From the NCBI GenBank assembly GCA_963727245.1, contig CAVSFO010000018.1:1-64000 (forward strand): a stretch of 64,000 nt of DNA, written 5' to 3'. This document shows positions 8,582 through 19,517 of the stretch, one piece after another. How positions within the stretch are numbered: the first letter of the stretch is position 1; each line of letters starts with the position of its first letter. The stretch is from JBKQVT01 sp963727245 (GTDB lineage: Bacteria; Planctomycetota; Planctomycetia; Pirellulales; Thermoguttaceae). The notes beneath the pieces are model-generated. The model made no database searches. It saw only the letters and a program-made list of their open reading frames with translations, and was not told where the DNA came from. The translations under genes and the position numbers were made by a program.

Positions 8582-9919
8582 GTGCCAGACCTGACTCCGC
8601 GTGAAATCGTGACCGCCTTGGACCGCCACATTATCGGCCAGGACGACGCCAAGCGGGCGGTGGCCGTGGCCATTCGCAACCGCTGGCGCCGTCAGCAGCT
8701 TGCCGAAGACATGCGGCAAGAGGTGGCGCCGAAGAATATCCTCATGATCGGGCCGACCGGGGTGGGCAAGACGGAGATCGCCCGGCGGCTGGCCAAGCTC
8801 ACCGGCGCCCCGTTCATCAAGGTCGAGGCCACGCGCTATACCGAGGTCGGCTACTACGGCCGCGACGTGGAGAGCATGATCCGCGAGCTGGTCGAAAACG
8901 CCATCGGGCTGGTCCGCCAGGAGGAGCGGGAGGGGGTCCAGGACGAGGCCCGCCGCCGCGTCGAGGACCGGCTGTTGGACATGCTGGCCCCGGTGCCGCC
9001 GTCGCTGGATGCGTCGGCCGACAGCCCCGATTCGCCGGATCGCTATCAGCGGACGCGGGAGAAGATGCGGGCGATGCTCGCTGCCGGCCAGTTGGACGAG
9101 CGGCGGGTGGAGATCGCGCTGGAGCGCCGGGCCGTGCCCATGATGTTTACCGGCATGGGCATGGAGCAGATGGACTTCGACTTGCAGGGGATGTTCGAGA
9201 AGATCATGCCTAAGAGCAGCGTCCGCCGCGAGATGACCGTGGTCGAGGCCCGGCGGGTGCTCTTCGAGCAGGAATGCGAGGCGCTGATCAACCAGGAGAA
9301 GGTCAACGCCAAGGCCGTGGACCTGGCGGAGAATCTGGGCATCATCTTCATCGACGAGATGGACAAGGTGGTGGCCAGCGAGCAGACGCACGGGGCCGAC
9401 GTGTCGCGGCAGGGCGTGCAGCGCGACCTGCTGCCGATCGTCGAGGGCACCACCGTACAGACGCGTTACGGCTACGTGCGGACCGATCACATCCTGTTTG
9501 TGGCCGCCGGGGCCTTTCATCGGGCGAAGCCCAGCGACCTGATGCCGGAGTTGCAGGGCCGCTTTCCCATCCGCGTCGAGTTGAAGGACCTCGACCGGGA
9601 CGATTTCATTCGCATCCTGACCGAGCCCAAGAGTTCGCTGACGAAGCAGTACGAGGCGTTGCTGGAGACGGAGGGGGTGAAGTTGGGGTTTTCGGTCGAT
9701 GCGGTGGCGGCCTTGGCCGAGGTCGCCTTCCAGGTGAACCAGCGGACGCAGAACATCGGCGCCCGGCGTTTGTACACGATCATGGAGCGGCTCTTGGAGG
9801 AGTTGAGTTTCGAGGCCCCGGACAAGAAGGGGGACCGCGTTGACATCGATGCGGCGTATGTCAGAGAGCGGCTGCACGAGTTGGCGGAGGACGAGGATTT
9901 GAGCAAGTTTATATTGTGA
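8582..9919 (+). CDS. hslU: ATP-dependent protease HslU, ATPase subunit
   Basis: A 445-residue AAA+ unfoldase that feeds substrates to HslV. Walker A is GPTGVGKTEIARRLAK near residue 58, the pore motif GYYGRDVES follows, and Walker B is IIFIDEMDK near residue 257. The C-terminal EDEDLSKFIL docks into HslV. The intermediate domain (residues about 110-240) is of ordinary length. The start is a GTG placed 7 bases after GGGAGGACC. The frame is intact. Confidence 0.97.
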   Translation: MPDLTPREIVTALDRHIIGQDDAKRAVAVAIRNRWRRQQLAEDMRQEVAPKNILMIGPTGVGKTEIARRLAKLTGAPFIKVEATRYTEVGYYGRDVESMIRELVENAIGLVRQEEREGVQDEARRRVEDRLLDMLAPVPPSLDASADSPDSPDRYQRTREKMRAMLAAGQLDERRVEIALERRAVPMMFTGMGMEQMDFDLQGMFEKIMPKSSVRREMTVVEARRVLFEQECEALINQEKVNAKAVDLAENLGIIFIDEMDKVVASEQTHGADVSRQGVQRDLLPIVEGTTVQTRYGYVRTDHILFVAAGAFHRAKPSDLMPELQGRFPIRVELKDLDRDDFIRILTEPKSSLTKQYEALLETEGVKLGFSVDAVAALAEVAFQVNQRTQNIGARRLYTIMERLLEELSFEAPDKKGDRVDIDAAYVRERLHELAEDEDLSKFIL

Positions 9920-10114
9920 GGGATCAGGGGCCAGGGGCCGGGGACCAGGGGAAGTCGAAACGGCAACGCAGCTAACATTGGCAGCGTTGACGGCTGCGAC
10001 TTCCAGCCGTGGAGGGGCTGAGGCGGCAAGCAGAGTACGCCGCAGCCGCTAACGGAAACAACCAATTTCTGCAACACCACAAACGAGACCCGCGCAATGA
10101 CGCCGGGGTTGCGC

Positions 10115-10218
10115 TTCCCCCCACGCCCACCGGCTGCGTCCGGTGGGAACGGAAGCGGAAAACGGCGTTTTCTCCAGCGCCAGTCCCACCGGACGCAGCC
10201 GGCGGGCTTGGGGTGCTG
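10115..10218. repeat. CCCACCGGCTGCGTCCGGTGGG element, copy 1
   Basis: CGCCCACCGGCTGCGTCCGG is followed, after about 55 bases, by the inverted form CCGGACGCAGCCGGCGGGC. A second copy is at 14144-14250, so two copies bracket the URO-D/isomerase/oxidoreductase group. The stretch 9920-10439 otherwise shows no gene. Confidence 0.7.
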
Positions 10219-10439
10219 GGGCAGATCCAGCCGATGGGCGCGGGGACCACTGCCCCCGCGAATTCAGCGCCGGGACCCTTGTGCTCCGGCCCCCGCTGCG
10301 TTAAAAAAAGTCTCTGGCACTTCGCGCCGAGCAACGACGGTGGGTGGCTATGGAAGACTACGGCAACGGTACCTCGACTGGCCTGGATCAGACTGCCGCA
10401 GGGAAAATCTTCACCGGCTTCGCCCCCGACAACGTCGCC

Positions 10440-11682
10440 ATGTCCGCCGAAGACCGCTCCGTGCTGCGGACGCTGGCCGAGCGGGTGGCAAAAATCGCCG
10501 CCTCCGAGCAAATGGCCGAAACCCGACGCCTCTGGACCAAGCTCAACGGGCTGAAAAAGACGCGGCCGCTCGTGTTCTGCGATCCGGAGAACGGCTGGAA
10601 CGAAATCATCACCGAGCCGCAGATGCAGTGCCGCGGCAAAGTGGCCCGGCGCTGGGAAATGGACCTCCGCAAGGAAATCTTCTGGGGCGAAGTCATGGGC
10701 GACGACAAGCCGGTCGAGCCCTATTTCGACGTCCCCTACACCGTCTCGCCGGACGATTGGGGCCTGCAGGCCGATTACGAGAAGAAGGAGGCCGCCGGCA
10801 CGTCGTATACCTGGCACGGCGTGGTCAAGGACTATGCCGCCGACCTGAAGCGGCTGCACTCGCCGCAGTTTGAAATCGATTGGGAGACGACCAACGGCTG
10901 CCTGGCGATCGCCCGCGAGACGCTGGGCGATCTGCTCACCGTGCGATTGAAGGGCACGTGGTGGTGGTCGCTGGGGCTGACCTGGCTGGCGGCCACGTTC
11001 CGCGGCCTGCAAAACATGCTCTGCGATTTCATCGAGAATCCGGACGAGTTGAAGGAGTTGCTGGCGATCATCTCCCGGGGCCATCTCGAAAAGCTCGACT
11101 GGCTGGAGTCGCAGGGCCTCTTGAGTTTGAACAACGACGGCACCTACGTGGGCTCGGGCGGTTTCGGCTTCAGCGACGAGCTGCCGCAGGCGGACTTCGC
11201 CGGCAAGGTCCGCCCCCGCGACATGTGGGGATTCACCGAGAGCCAGGAGACGCTCCAGGTCTCGCCGGCGATGTACGAGGAGTTCGTCTTTCCCTACGAG
11301 AAGCCGATCATGGAGCGCTTCGGGCTGAACTGTTACGGCTGCTGCGAGCCGCTGCACGGCCGCTGGCGCGTGGTGCAGCAGCATCCGCACCTCCGCCGCG
11401 TTTCCTGCTCGCCGTGGGTGGACGTGGCCAAGATGGCCGCGTTCCTGGGCGACAAGTACGTCTTCTCGCGGAAACCCAATCCCGCCGGGTTGGCCATCGA
11501 GCACGTCGACCCGGAGGCCATCCGCAAGGACCTGCGCGAAGAATCTTGAAAAGACCCGGGGCTGCTGCGTGGAACTCATGATGAAGGACAATCACACCTT
11601 GGCCAAGCGGCCGGAGCACGTCGTGACCTGGTGCCGCATCGCCAAGGAAGAAGCGGAGCGTATCGCGTCTCACACCAATTGA
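10440..11682 (+). CDS. Uroporphyrinogen decarboxylase-fold protein, frameshifted
   Basis: After repair, about 413 residues of the URO-D/CmuA/MtaA fold. Members related to this clade are often corrinoid or methyl-transfer proteins or unassigned; they are not true haem enzymes. The end of the fold is visible as LNCYGCCEPLHGRW and the final block CCVELMMKDNHTLAKRPEHV. A TGA interrupts the frame at 11547-11549; dropping one T near 11544 (GAAGAATCTTG to GAAGAACTTG) joins LREE to LEKTRGCCVEL without loss. The start at 10440 (MSAEDRSVLRTLAERV) fits relatives; GTG at 10344 would add a poorly conserved leader. It is followed 17 bases later by the isomerase and then an oxidoreductase, suggesting a shared sugar- or methyl-related pathway. 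Confidence 0.75.
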
Positions 11683-11699
11683 AGCGAGGTCGAATCACT

Positions 11700-12708
11700 A
11701 TGAAACTAGGCATCGATTCCTATTCCACGCGGAACAGCGGCATGGACGCCCTCGGCGTGCTCGGGCTGGCGGCCAAGCTGGGCCTTTCGGGGGTCCTCTT
11801 CGAGCTGACGCCCTTCTCGTCCTTTCGCGACAACTACCTGCAGAAGGTCCGCCGCACCGCCGAGGAGAAGGGGCTGTACGTGGAATTCGGCATGGGCTCG
11901 ATGCTGCATTGGCACCCCATGGCGGAGAAAGGGCGGCAGTTGCTGGCGGACGCCGACTGCGACATGGCCATTTCCGACGCCCAGGTGGTCATCCGGCATT
12001 TGCTCGTGGCCCAGAAGCTGGGCTCGCCCATCCTCCGCGTCGTGGCCGGCAACCTGCTCACCCGCGGCGAAGGCCAGGACATGGTGGCGATGGCCGACCA
12101 GGTGGTGCTGATCCTCCGCGAGGCCTGCCGGGCGGCGGGCGACTTCGGCATGAAGATCGCCATGGAGACGCACGCCGATTTCACGGTCCGCGAGCTGGCG
12201 TCGATCTATGCCCGCGTCGATAGCCCGGCCTTCGGCTTCACCGTCGACACGGCGAACCTGGCCTTCGACCTGGACAATCCCTTGCGGCTGGCCGAGATCC
12301 TGGCGCCCCACGCCATCACGACGCATTTCAAGAACTACCGCATCATCCCCACGGCCGAAGGACTGGGCCTGGAGAACTGCGCCTTGGGCGACGGCGAGAT
12401 CGACGTGGTGGCCATCGCCAAGTTGCTGGCCAAGTACAACCCCAAGATCAATTTGAACCTCGAGATCCACACGCAGTTCGCCCCCTTTAAGCTCGACATC
12501 TGCAATCCCACCTTCTGGACGCAGCACCCCTCGCCCCCGGCGGACGGCCTGTCCTGGTATTTGGAAAAGGCCTGGGCAAGTCGCGGCTGGACCCCTGGCC
12601 CGAGAGCCTGCCGGACGGACCGGTGGCGTGGCAGCGCGAGAGCAAAGACATTCGCGCTTCGGTCAACTGGCGCAGCGCGAGTTGCCCGGCCTCTTAACCA
12701 CCAAGTGA
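11700..12708 (+). CDS. Sugar phosphate isomerase/epimerase (AP endonuclease-2 family), frameshifted
   Basis: About 336 residues of a TIM-barrel xylose-isomerase-like protein, starting MKLGIDSYSTRNSGMDALG. Metal-binding positions of the family are visible as METHADFT, GFTVDTANLAF, HFKNYRI and NLEIH. Two single-base deletions near the 3' end, at about 12568 and 12672, move the frame twice; the repaired end reads YLEKVLGKSRLDPWPESLP then SVNWAQRELPGLLTTK. Relatives act on keto-sugars, inososes or 3-keto-glycosides, usually next to Gfo/Idh dehydrogenases as here. Confidence 0.78.
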
Positions 12709-12755
12709 AGTGTTCAGAATTGGGGGGTTGAATTGCGAGCAACCGTGGTAATCTG

Positions 12756-12900
12756 GGTGCCACTGCTGGCTTGTCCAGCAGTGTCGAACCGCGGGTGCCA
12801 CTGGCTATGGCAGTGCTTTGGGCAACCGGCCCGACGGAAGCACTGGCAAAGCCAGTGGCACACTTGCTCAGCACTGCTGGACAAGCCAGCAGTGGCACCC
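12756..12900. repeat. Nested CACTGGC-type palindromic elements
   Basis: An outer pair (GGGTGCCACTGCTGGCTTGT ... CCAGCAGTGGCACCC) encloses an inner pair (GGGTGCCACTGGCTATGGCA ... GCCAGTGGCAC). The arrangement looks like one element that entered another of the same family. Confidence 0.7.
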
Positions 12901-12949
12901 CTGCGTGAGTTGTCCGGCCTCTTAACCAACTAGGATTTGGAGCAACGCC

Positions 12950-14123
12950 ATGGCGCTAACCAAGGTGACGGCCCGCCCGGAAAAGGAACTCCGCATCGGC
13001 CTGCTCGGCTGCGGCTTCATGGGCAAGTGCCACACGAACGCCTACAAGAAGATCCCCTACATCTATGCGGCGGCCCAGGTCGCCCCGCGGCTGCTGGTCC
13101 TCTGCGATCAACGGGCCGACGTCGTGGGCCGGGAAGCGGCGCGCTACGGCTATGAAGAATATTGCACCGATTGGAAGGAGATGGCCGTCGATCCCCGCGT
13201 CGAAGTTTTCGATAACTGCGCGCCCGATCCGGTGCATCCGGAACCGTGCATCGCCGCCTTGCAGCAAGGCAAGCACGTGATCTGCGAGAAGCCCATGGCC
13301 ATCCGCGTGGAAGACGCCCGGCGGATGCGCGACACGGCGGCGGCGGCGACGGGCAAGGCCATGTGCACCTTCAACTACCGCTTCATGCCCGCCGTGCGGC
13401 TGGCCAAGGACCTCATCGACGAGGGCCGGCTGGGCACGCTCTACCACATCCGCGTCCATTACCTGCAAATGGCGGGACACGATCCCGCGCTGCCGCCGGA
13501 CAAGGTGTGGTGCTCGGCGTGGCCGCACTCGGGAAGCCTGCAGGGCATCGGCAGCCACGCCATCGACCAGTGCCGCTTCCTCGTCGGCGAGATCGGCAGC
13601 GTCGCCGCCACGGTGCGGACCTTCAACCAGGACCGCGCCATCCCCAGCGCCGGCTGCGGGCCGGACGTGACCGCCGACGAAGGCGCCGCGGCCATCCTGG
13701 AATTCGATTCCGGCGCCATCGGCGTCCTGGAATCGTCGGTCGTCTGCACGGGCCGGAAAAATTTCCTCGGCTGGGAAATCAACGGCGCGCCGCGGCTCGC
13801 TCCGCTGGGACCTCGAACATCCCAACAGCTTGTTCGCTTGCCTGAGCGGCAACACGGGCAACGACTCCTTGCTGGGCTTCACCGAAATCTCGGTGACCGA
13901 GAGCACGCATCCCTTCGTGGGCGACTGGTGGCCGCAGGGACACAACATCGGCTGGGAACACGCCCAGATCATCGAGAAGTTCCACTTCCTCGAGGCGGTG
14001 GCGCACGGCAAGCCCCTGAGTCCTTACAACGCCACCTTCGAGGACGGCTACCGTGTGGCCGTGATCATCGACGCCATGCGAAAATCCAGCCGGACCGGCC
14101 AGCGAGTGCCGCTGCGATTCTGA
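12950..14123 (+). CDS. Gfo/Idh/MocA oxidoreductase, frameshifted
   Basis: About 390 residues. An N-terminal Rossmann fold (LRIGLLGCGFMGKCHTNAY) binds NAD(P), and the motif CEKPMAIRVEDA is the usual EKP block with its lysine. The substrate domain contains GIGSHAIDQCRFLVGEI. A single extra C near 13792 breaks the frame; the repaired junction is INGARGSLRWDLEHPNSLF. The end (YRVAVIIDAMRKSS) is typical of the family. It follows a sugar isomerase and probably oxidises a sugar, cyclitol or glycoside hydroxyl. A repeat element separates it from the isomerase, so co-transcription is likely but not proven. Confidence 0.82.
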
Positions 14124-14143
14124 ACCCAGCGTGGGATAACTCC

Positions 14144-14250
14144 CGCACCCCAAGCCCACCGGCTGCGTCCGGTGGGACCGGAGCCGGAAAAAAGCGCTGT
14201 TTCGCCGGCTTCGATCCCACCGGTCGCAGCCGCTGGGCTTGGGGCGCGGG
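14144..14250. repeat. CCCACCGGCTGCGTCCGGTGGG element, copy 2
   Basis: Same design as at 10115: CCCAAGCCCACCGGCTGCGT at the left and CGCAGCCGCTGGGCTTGGGG inverted at the right. It is followed at about 14309 by a CCCTCACCCCCTGCCCCTCT repeat that ends in GGGAGAGGGG; a shorter relative of that lies at 39731-39764. Confidence 0.7.
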
Positions 14251-14430
14251 TGCCCCGAAAGGCGTGGGCCGTGTGGAAGCGGCCGCGAGCAGCGTTGATT
14301 CCTCGCCCTCACCCCCTGCCCCTCTCCCGAAGGGAGAGGGGAGATCGATGCCCCCCGAATCGCCGGCGGGGGCTTTCCCCAGGCCGAAAATCGGTTAAAC
14401 TCAAACTAGGAACAAGTTGGAGGGTCGAGC

Positions 14431-15781
14431 ATGCGTCTTCTGCGATCGGCCTTGACGGCGGCGATCTTCCTGGCCGTCGCCGGCCTTCCCGCCATGCTCC
14501 GGGCCGACGACGATGGCGACGTCGACCGCGACGCCATCCGGGCCGCGCAACGACACCTCCGCACCCAGGTGGTATCGCAGCGCGTGCAGACGATCGAGGG
14601 GATGCGGACCCTGCCGGGGCTGGAAGCCGCCAAGCTCCTGGCCCCGACGCAACTACTGGACTCCCAGGTCGAGATCCAGCGGGCCGCCTACCAGACCCTC
14701 CTGACCTGGAAAGAGCGCCGCGAGGTCTGCATCTATCTTTCCAGGATCCTCGACAAGGAGTTCAAGGGCAAGAAGACCCGGCTGGCGCTGGCCGGCTCCG
14801 TGCTGGCCGTGCTGCTGACCTCCGACACACCCGAGACCCAGCGCGACCTGAAAAAGCAGCTCGACGGCCTCGTCAGCAAGGGGCACGAGGGCGGCGCCGG
14901 TGATCACGACCGTGGCCGACGCCTGGGGCAGCCAGGGCGATCAGCAGGCGGTGACGGCCCTGCAAAGGATGACCGGGCTGAAATTCTTCAGCGACGTCTT
15001 CGGCTGCCGTCGCGCCGTGGTCCAGGGGCTGTGCGCTATCCGGCTGCCCGAGGCCATCGATGCCCTGGTGGACCTCTTGTCCAAGGTGGACGGCGAAGTC
15101 CGCGGCGACATTGTCCGCTATCTGGAAGCCGTCACGCACCAGCACTTCGGCATCAACGCCGGGGCCTGGCAATCCTGGTGGAAGGACCACCGCGAGGGCT
15201 TCGATTTCCCGGCCAAGGAGTCCCAGAGTGCGTTGACCCCGGCGGCCATGGCGGGCCTGCCCTCCTATTACGGACTGCCGATCCAGGCCAAGCACCTGGT
15301 CTTCGTGGTGGATATTTCCGGGAGCATGGAGGGCCTGCGAATCAACACCCTCAAACGCGAGTTGACCGCCACCATCGACGCCCTGCCCGCCGAAACCACC
15401 TTCAACATCGTGGTCTTCAGCACCCGCGTCTCGGTCTGGCAGAAGAACCTGGTGCCGGCCACGCAGTCGAACAAGCAGAAGGGGCGGCAGTACGTCTACG
15501 GGCTGCGCCCCGGCGGCAGGACGGCCTCCTACGACGCCCTGGAGACGGCGATGGGCTTCGACGTCGAGGCGATCTATTTCCTCTCCGACGGCGATCCCAA
15601 CGCCGGCCAAATTTCCGTCCCGGAGGCCATCGTTGCCGCCGTCGTCCAGGCCAACCGCGTGCGGCGGATCTCCGTCTACACCATCGGCATTTGCCCCGGC
15701 CCGGCCGGCGGACCCCTGGACAACTTCATGCGGTCGCTGGCCGAGCAGAACCTGGGCATCTACCGCCGCGTGGACCACTAA
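14431..15781 (+). CDS. Secreted HEAT-like/von Willebrand factor A protein, frameshifted
   Basis: About 449 residues. A signal peptide (MRLLRSALTAAIFLAVAGL) is followed by helical HEAT-type repeats (KLLAPTQLLDSQVEIQ, AVTALQRMTG, CAIRLPEAIDALVDLL) and a VWA domain from about residue 285. The VWA metal site DISGSMEG is intact, and a later LSDGDPNAG supports the fold. One extra base near 14897 breaks the frame; the repaired text is KGHEGGAVITTVADAWGSQG. GGAGGG seven bases before the ATG fixes the start. It is probably an envelope or periplasmic binding protein. The partner is unknown. Confidence 0.78.
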
Positions 15782-15801
15782 CGTGCATTTCTCACCAACA
15801 C

Positions 15802-15940
15802 GTAGGGTGGGTCGAGCAAACCGCAAACCTGGTGGGACTTCGGTCGCTCGCCGCACGTCGATTTCCCCGCAACCTGAGATTCAAGCGAGATGCGGTTTGC
15901 GAAGACCCACCAGAAGCTGCGCGACCTTGTCCCACCCTAC
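15802..15940. repeat. GTAGGGTGGGTCGA terminal-inverted-repeat element, divergent copy
   Basis: It opens with GTAGGGTGGGTCGAGC and closes with GTCCCACCCTAC. The interior differs from the two better-matched copies at 26941 and 38313. Confidence 0.6.
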
Positions 15941-15962
15941 CGTGAAAAATGCGGACTGAGCG

Positions 15963-16649
15963 ATGACCTTCCCCGGATTTCAGCCCACGCTCTTCGAGTT
16001 CCTCGAGCAGTTGGCCGACAACAACAACCGGCCTTGGTTCCAGGAGAACAAGTGTCGCTACGATCGCGACGTGCGCGAGCCGGCCCTGGCTTTTATCCGC
16101 GCCTTCCAACCGCGGCTGAAACGGCTCTCTCCCCACTTCCTCGCCAGCGATCGGTCCGTCGGCGGCTCGCTCATGCGGGTCTACCGCGACACGCGGTTCG
16201 CCAAGGACGGCCAGCCCTACAAGACGAACGTCGGCATCCAGTTCCGCCACGAGTTGGGCCGCGACATCCATGCCCCCGGTTTCTACGTCCACGTCGCCCC
16301 GGGCGAGTGCTTCCTGGCCGTGGGCCTCTGGCGCCCCGACCCGATGGCCCTGGCTCAGATCCGCCGGGCGATCGTCCAATGGCCCGACCGCTGGCAGCGG
16401 GCACGCGACGACCGCAAGTTCCGCCGCCGGTTCTCACTCGACGGCGGCAGCCTCAAACGCCCGCCCCGCGGCTTCCCGCCCGACCATCCTTGGATCGAGG
16501 ACCTCAAGCGGACGGACTTCATCGGGCTTGAAGAACTGGAGGAGCGGGACGTTCTCGGCCGAGGGTTCCTCAGCCACGTGGCCGCGTCCTTCACCGCCAG
16601 CGGTCCGTTCATGGGTTTTCTGTGCGCCGCCCTGAAAGTGCCGTTCTGA
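15963..16649 (+). CDS. DUF2461 family protein
   Basis: A 228-residue protein matching the DUF2461/TIGR02453 family of unknown function. Typical blocks are FLEQLADNNNRPWFQENK near residue 15, MRVYRDTRFAKDGQPYKTN near residue 70 and PGFYVHVAPGECFLAVGLW near residue 108. It is complete. It is not clearly in an operon. Confidence 0.85.
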   Translation: MTFPGFQPTLFEFLEQLADNNNRPWFQENKCRYDRDVREPALAFIRAFQPRLKRLSPHFLASDRSVGGSLMRVYRDTRFAKDGQPYKTNVGIQFRHELGRDIHAPGFYVHVAPGECFLAVGLWRPDPMALAQIRRAIVQWPDRWQRARDDRKFRRRFSLDGGSLKRPPRGFPPDHPWIEDLKRTDFIGLEELEERDVLGRGFLSHVAASFTASGPFMGFLCAALKVPF

Positions 16650-16679
16650 AGCAGCCGGACGCGAGACGCCGCGCCGCGG

Positions 16680-17952
16680 TCACTTGGCGGGTGGGCCGAC
16701 CGGGCAGCGATCGCCACTCGCGGCGGGCTGACGCGTCAGCATGGCGCGGCCGATGGCCAAGGCCGCGGCCGCCCAAGGCGTGGCGATCAGCGGATCGTCT
16801 TCCTTGGCGTCGGTGAAGCGATTGACCCAGGAGCCGTCGGGCCGCTGCCGGGCCAGCAGTTCAGCGGCAAATTTTTCCGGCCAGGCGACCGGCCCGGCCG
16901 CAGTCTCCAGCCGCTGCAAGCCGAGGGCGAGAAAGGCGTGCGAGGCCGCCCAAGTCCAGTAGTAATAGGTCCCATCGCGGAGCACCGCCCGGTCGTCGGG
17001 AAAATCGCCGGGGTTGTGGCTGGCGGAGAAGTTCCGCGCCAACCACTTCCGCGCGGCCACCACCCGCGGATGGTCCTGGGCCAGGCCGCAGCGGAGCAAG
17101 GCCCGCAGGCCGTCGGCCGTCATGGTGCCGTAGGAGCGGAACCGCTGGCGGTGGAAGCGGTCGAGGCCGGCCGCCCCGGCCTTGTTTTGCGCGGCGTCAC
17201 CGGGGATGAAGAAGAACCCGCCATCGTCGAACTTGGGGTCGCCGGCCGCCGGGTCGTCGCTGAAGTTCTGGCAGCGCTCGACGAACCCCAGCGCCTCGGC
17301 ATAGGCCGGATCGGCGGCCGGCGCCTTGGCCGACCGCAGGGCCGCCAGCGCGAAGATCGTGGCGGCCAGGTTCGACTCGTGCAGCAGTTCCTTGGGTTGG
17401 CCGGCCGCCGGCTTGCGGGGCAGGTCCAGCGAGAAGCCCCAGCCGCCGTACTCCGGGTCCGAGGGCTGCCAGCCCAGGGCTTCGTTGAGCTGCCGTCCGC
17501 GGAGGTAGGCCAGCCAGGCCGCCTGGACGCGCAAGGTCCGCGCATCGCGACGCACGAGCACTACAACCCGGGCGGCCGAGGCGGCCGTATAGACGGGGAA
17601 GAGCAGTTCGCGGTCAGCGACCTTGAGCTTTCCCTCGTCGTTGACAAAGCCGGTCAGGTAGTCGGCGCCCTTGGTCCAGGGCGGCTTGCCCCCGGGGGCC
17701 GGCCTGCGGCAGGAAGAGGATCGCGCTGAGGACCAGGGGCGTCAGCGAGGGACCGTCGCGCAGCGCGCCGTAGGTCTCGGACCGCCATGCCCCGTCGGCC
17801 GACTGCTTCGAAACGAGGTAGCGGGCGGCCTTTTCCAGGGCGGCGTCGAGGCGGCGGACCAGCCCCGGGTTGTCGCCGGGGTTGGCCGGGGCCGCCGACG
17901 CGCCGAGGAGCAGGACCACGGCCGCCGCCGCGTGGAATCGCAACGTCTTCAT
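16680..17952 (-). CDS. Secreted prenyltransferase/squalene-cyclase-fold protein, frameshifted
   Basis: About 423 residues after repair. It has a signal peptide (MKTLRFHAAAAVVLLLGAS) and repeats of the alpha/alpha toroid kind (YLVSKQSADGAW, GRQLNEALGWQ, LLARQRPDGSW). The DxDD active-site motif of true cyclases is not seen, so a binding or structural role is likelier than cyclisation. One extra C in a CCCCC-GGGGG run near 17695 breaks the frame; the repaired text is PQAGPGGKPPWTKGADYLT. The start lies 2 bases after the stop of the upstream paralog, so the two form an operon. Confidence 0.72.
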
Positions 17953-17954
17953 GG

Positions 17955-19269
17955 CTATGGCCGCCGCTGCATTTTCTGGGAGATCGGCACCGGCGAGCGA
18001 TCGACCATGAGGACCAGCAAGGCGGCCGCGGTGCAGAAGGTCCGTCCGGTGATGCAGTGGTGGCCGGTCCAACTGCCGTCGCTGTTCTGCACGCGGTAGA
18101 GGTTCTCGCTGATCGATTTGTCCCAGGATTTCCAGGCGGTGTCGCCCTTGATCACCAGGCTTTCGCCGATGTTCAGATAGCTGAGGAACTCTTCGCCGCC
18201 GTTGGAGCCGAAGCCGGCCATGAACTGCTTGTCGTCGAGCCGCTTGACCACGGCCGTCGCGGCGGCGCGCTGGTCCTGTTCGACGAGGTTGAATGTCGTG
18301 AGCTTCTGTTTGGCCGCCAACTGGGGGACGGGCTGGGAGCTATCCGCCGCCTGCTTCTCGAGATCGTCCACTTGCTGCCCGTTGGTGACGGTCGTTTGGG
18401 CCATGCTGTTGAGGTAGGCGCCGGCCGAGTAGAGTGGGACCCCGGCCGAGCCGGCAGGGGCAAACTTGCCGGATTTCTTGTCGAAGCTCTGGCGGGCCTG
18501 ATCCGCCGCCTTCGTCCGGACCGTTTCGTCGACCGCCACGCCGCTCTGGGCCGCGCGGTTGAGGCCCTTGACGGCCATGTTTTGCTGGAGGGTGGTGGCC
18601 CAGCCTTGGCCGCCCCACGTGCCGTCGGGCCGCTGGTTCTTTTGGATCTTGGCCAGCAATTTGTTCAGGGCCGCGGCCACGCGCTCCCGGCCCCCGGCGT
18701 CGGGCATCTGGTTGTTGACCTCGGCCAGCAGCAGCGAGGCGGCAAAGGTGTCGATGTACGGCCCGAGTTTCGTCTGGATGCGAGTGCCGCGGGTGGTCGT
18801 GACTTCGAGGGTGTCCTTACCCGACTCCTCGATCATGCCGCAGACGTACTTGACCGCGTTCGAGCACGTTCTTCGAATACTCACCCTTGGCGGGCGTGTT
18901 GCCCGCGCGGATCAGGGCCAGGGCAGCCATGCAGGTGTCGGCGACGCTGGAGACGTCCTTCATGGCGGCCCCGAAGCCCATCGCGGCCGACTCTTCGCCC
19001 TGCCCCCAACTGCCGTTTTTCAGTTGGTGCTCGACCAGCCATTTCACCCCCCGCGTGATGTTCTCGGTGAGCGGTTTGGGGTTGACCGCCGGGGCCCACT
19101 TCACCTCCTTGCTCTCCGGCTTGGCCGCGTCCGTTTTGGCGGCGGGCGGTTGGACGGCGGGCTGTGTGTCGATGACCAAGGGTTTCCTTTCCTCTTGGGC
19201 CGCCAAGACCCCCGGCAACCCCACCGCACACGCCAGCATCACCCCTCGAACTAGTGTCCGGCATTTCAT
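17955..19269 (-). CDS. Secreted prenyltransferase/squalene-cyclase-fold protein 2, frameshifted
   Basis: About 437 residues, upstream member of the pair. It begins with a signal peptide (MKCRTLVRGVMLACAVGLPG), then repeats such as WLVEHQLKNGSWGQGEES, KIQKNQRPDGTWGGQGW and YRVQNSDGSWTGHHCITG, the QW-type repeats of terpene cyclase-like toroids. One extra base near 18862 breaks the frame; coding resumes as AVKYVCGMIEESGKDTLEV. GGAGAAGTGCC precedes the ATG. Planctomycetes hold many such secreted proteins of unknown role. Confidence 0.72.
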
Positions 19270-19517
19270 GGCACTTCTCCTCTGCGACTGTGGTTTGAAT
19301 GAACGGGAACAAGCGCCCGCTTTTCCCTCCTCGCGAATAATCGGGCCACCGCTGGAACTAAGACGCCGTTAGGCTCGTCAAAGTTCTCGGGGGAAGTCGG
19401 CGAAGTTAGTGGGCCGTTCCATTTTTCTACCACTTGCCTCGATCCATGGTAGGAAACTGAGAGGCACGCGCCCAGTAGCTCGCTTTGCCACGACCGCTTT
19501 ACGAGGAAAGGGCCGGC

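Noticed and set aside
8582..9877. Long open frames opposite hslU and in other high-GC genes
   Set aside because: They are antisense shadows with Arg/His/Leu-biased composition; the sense frames carry clear family motifs.
11540..11550. URO-D gene as two separate genes
   Set aside because: The second part is only about 45 residues and matches the normal end of the same family once one base is removed.
16680..19269. Squalene-hopene cyclases
   Set aside because: Repeats resemble the fold, but both are secreted and short and lack the DxDD active-site motif.
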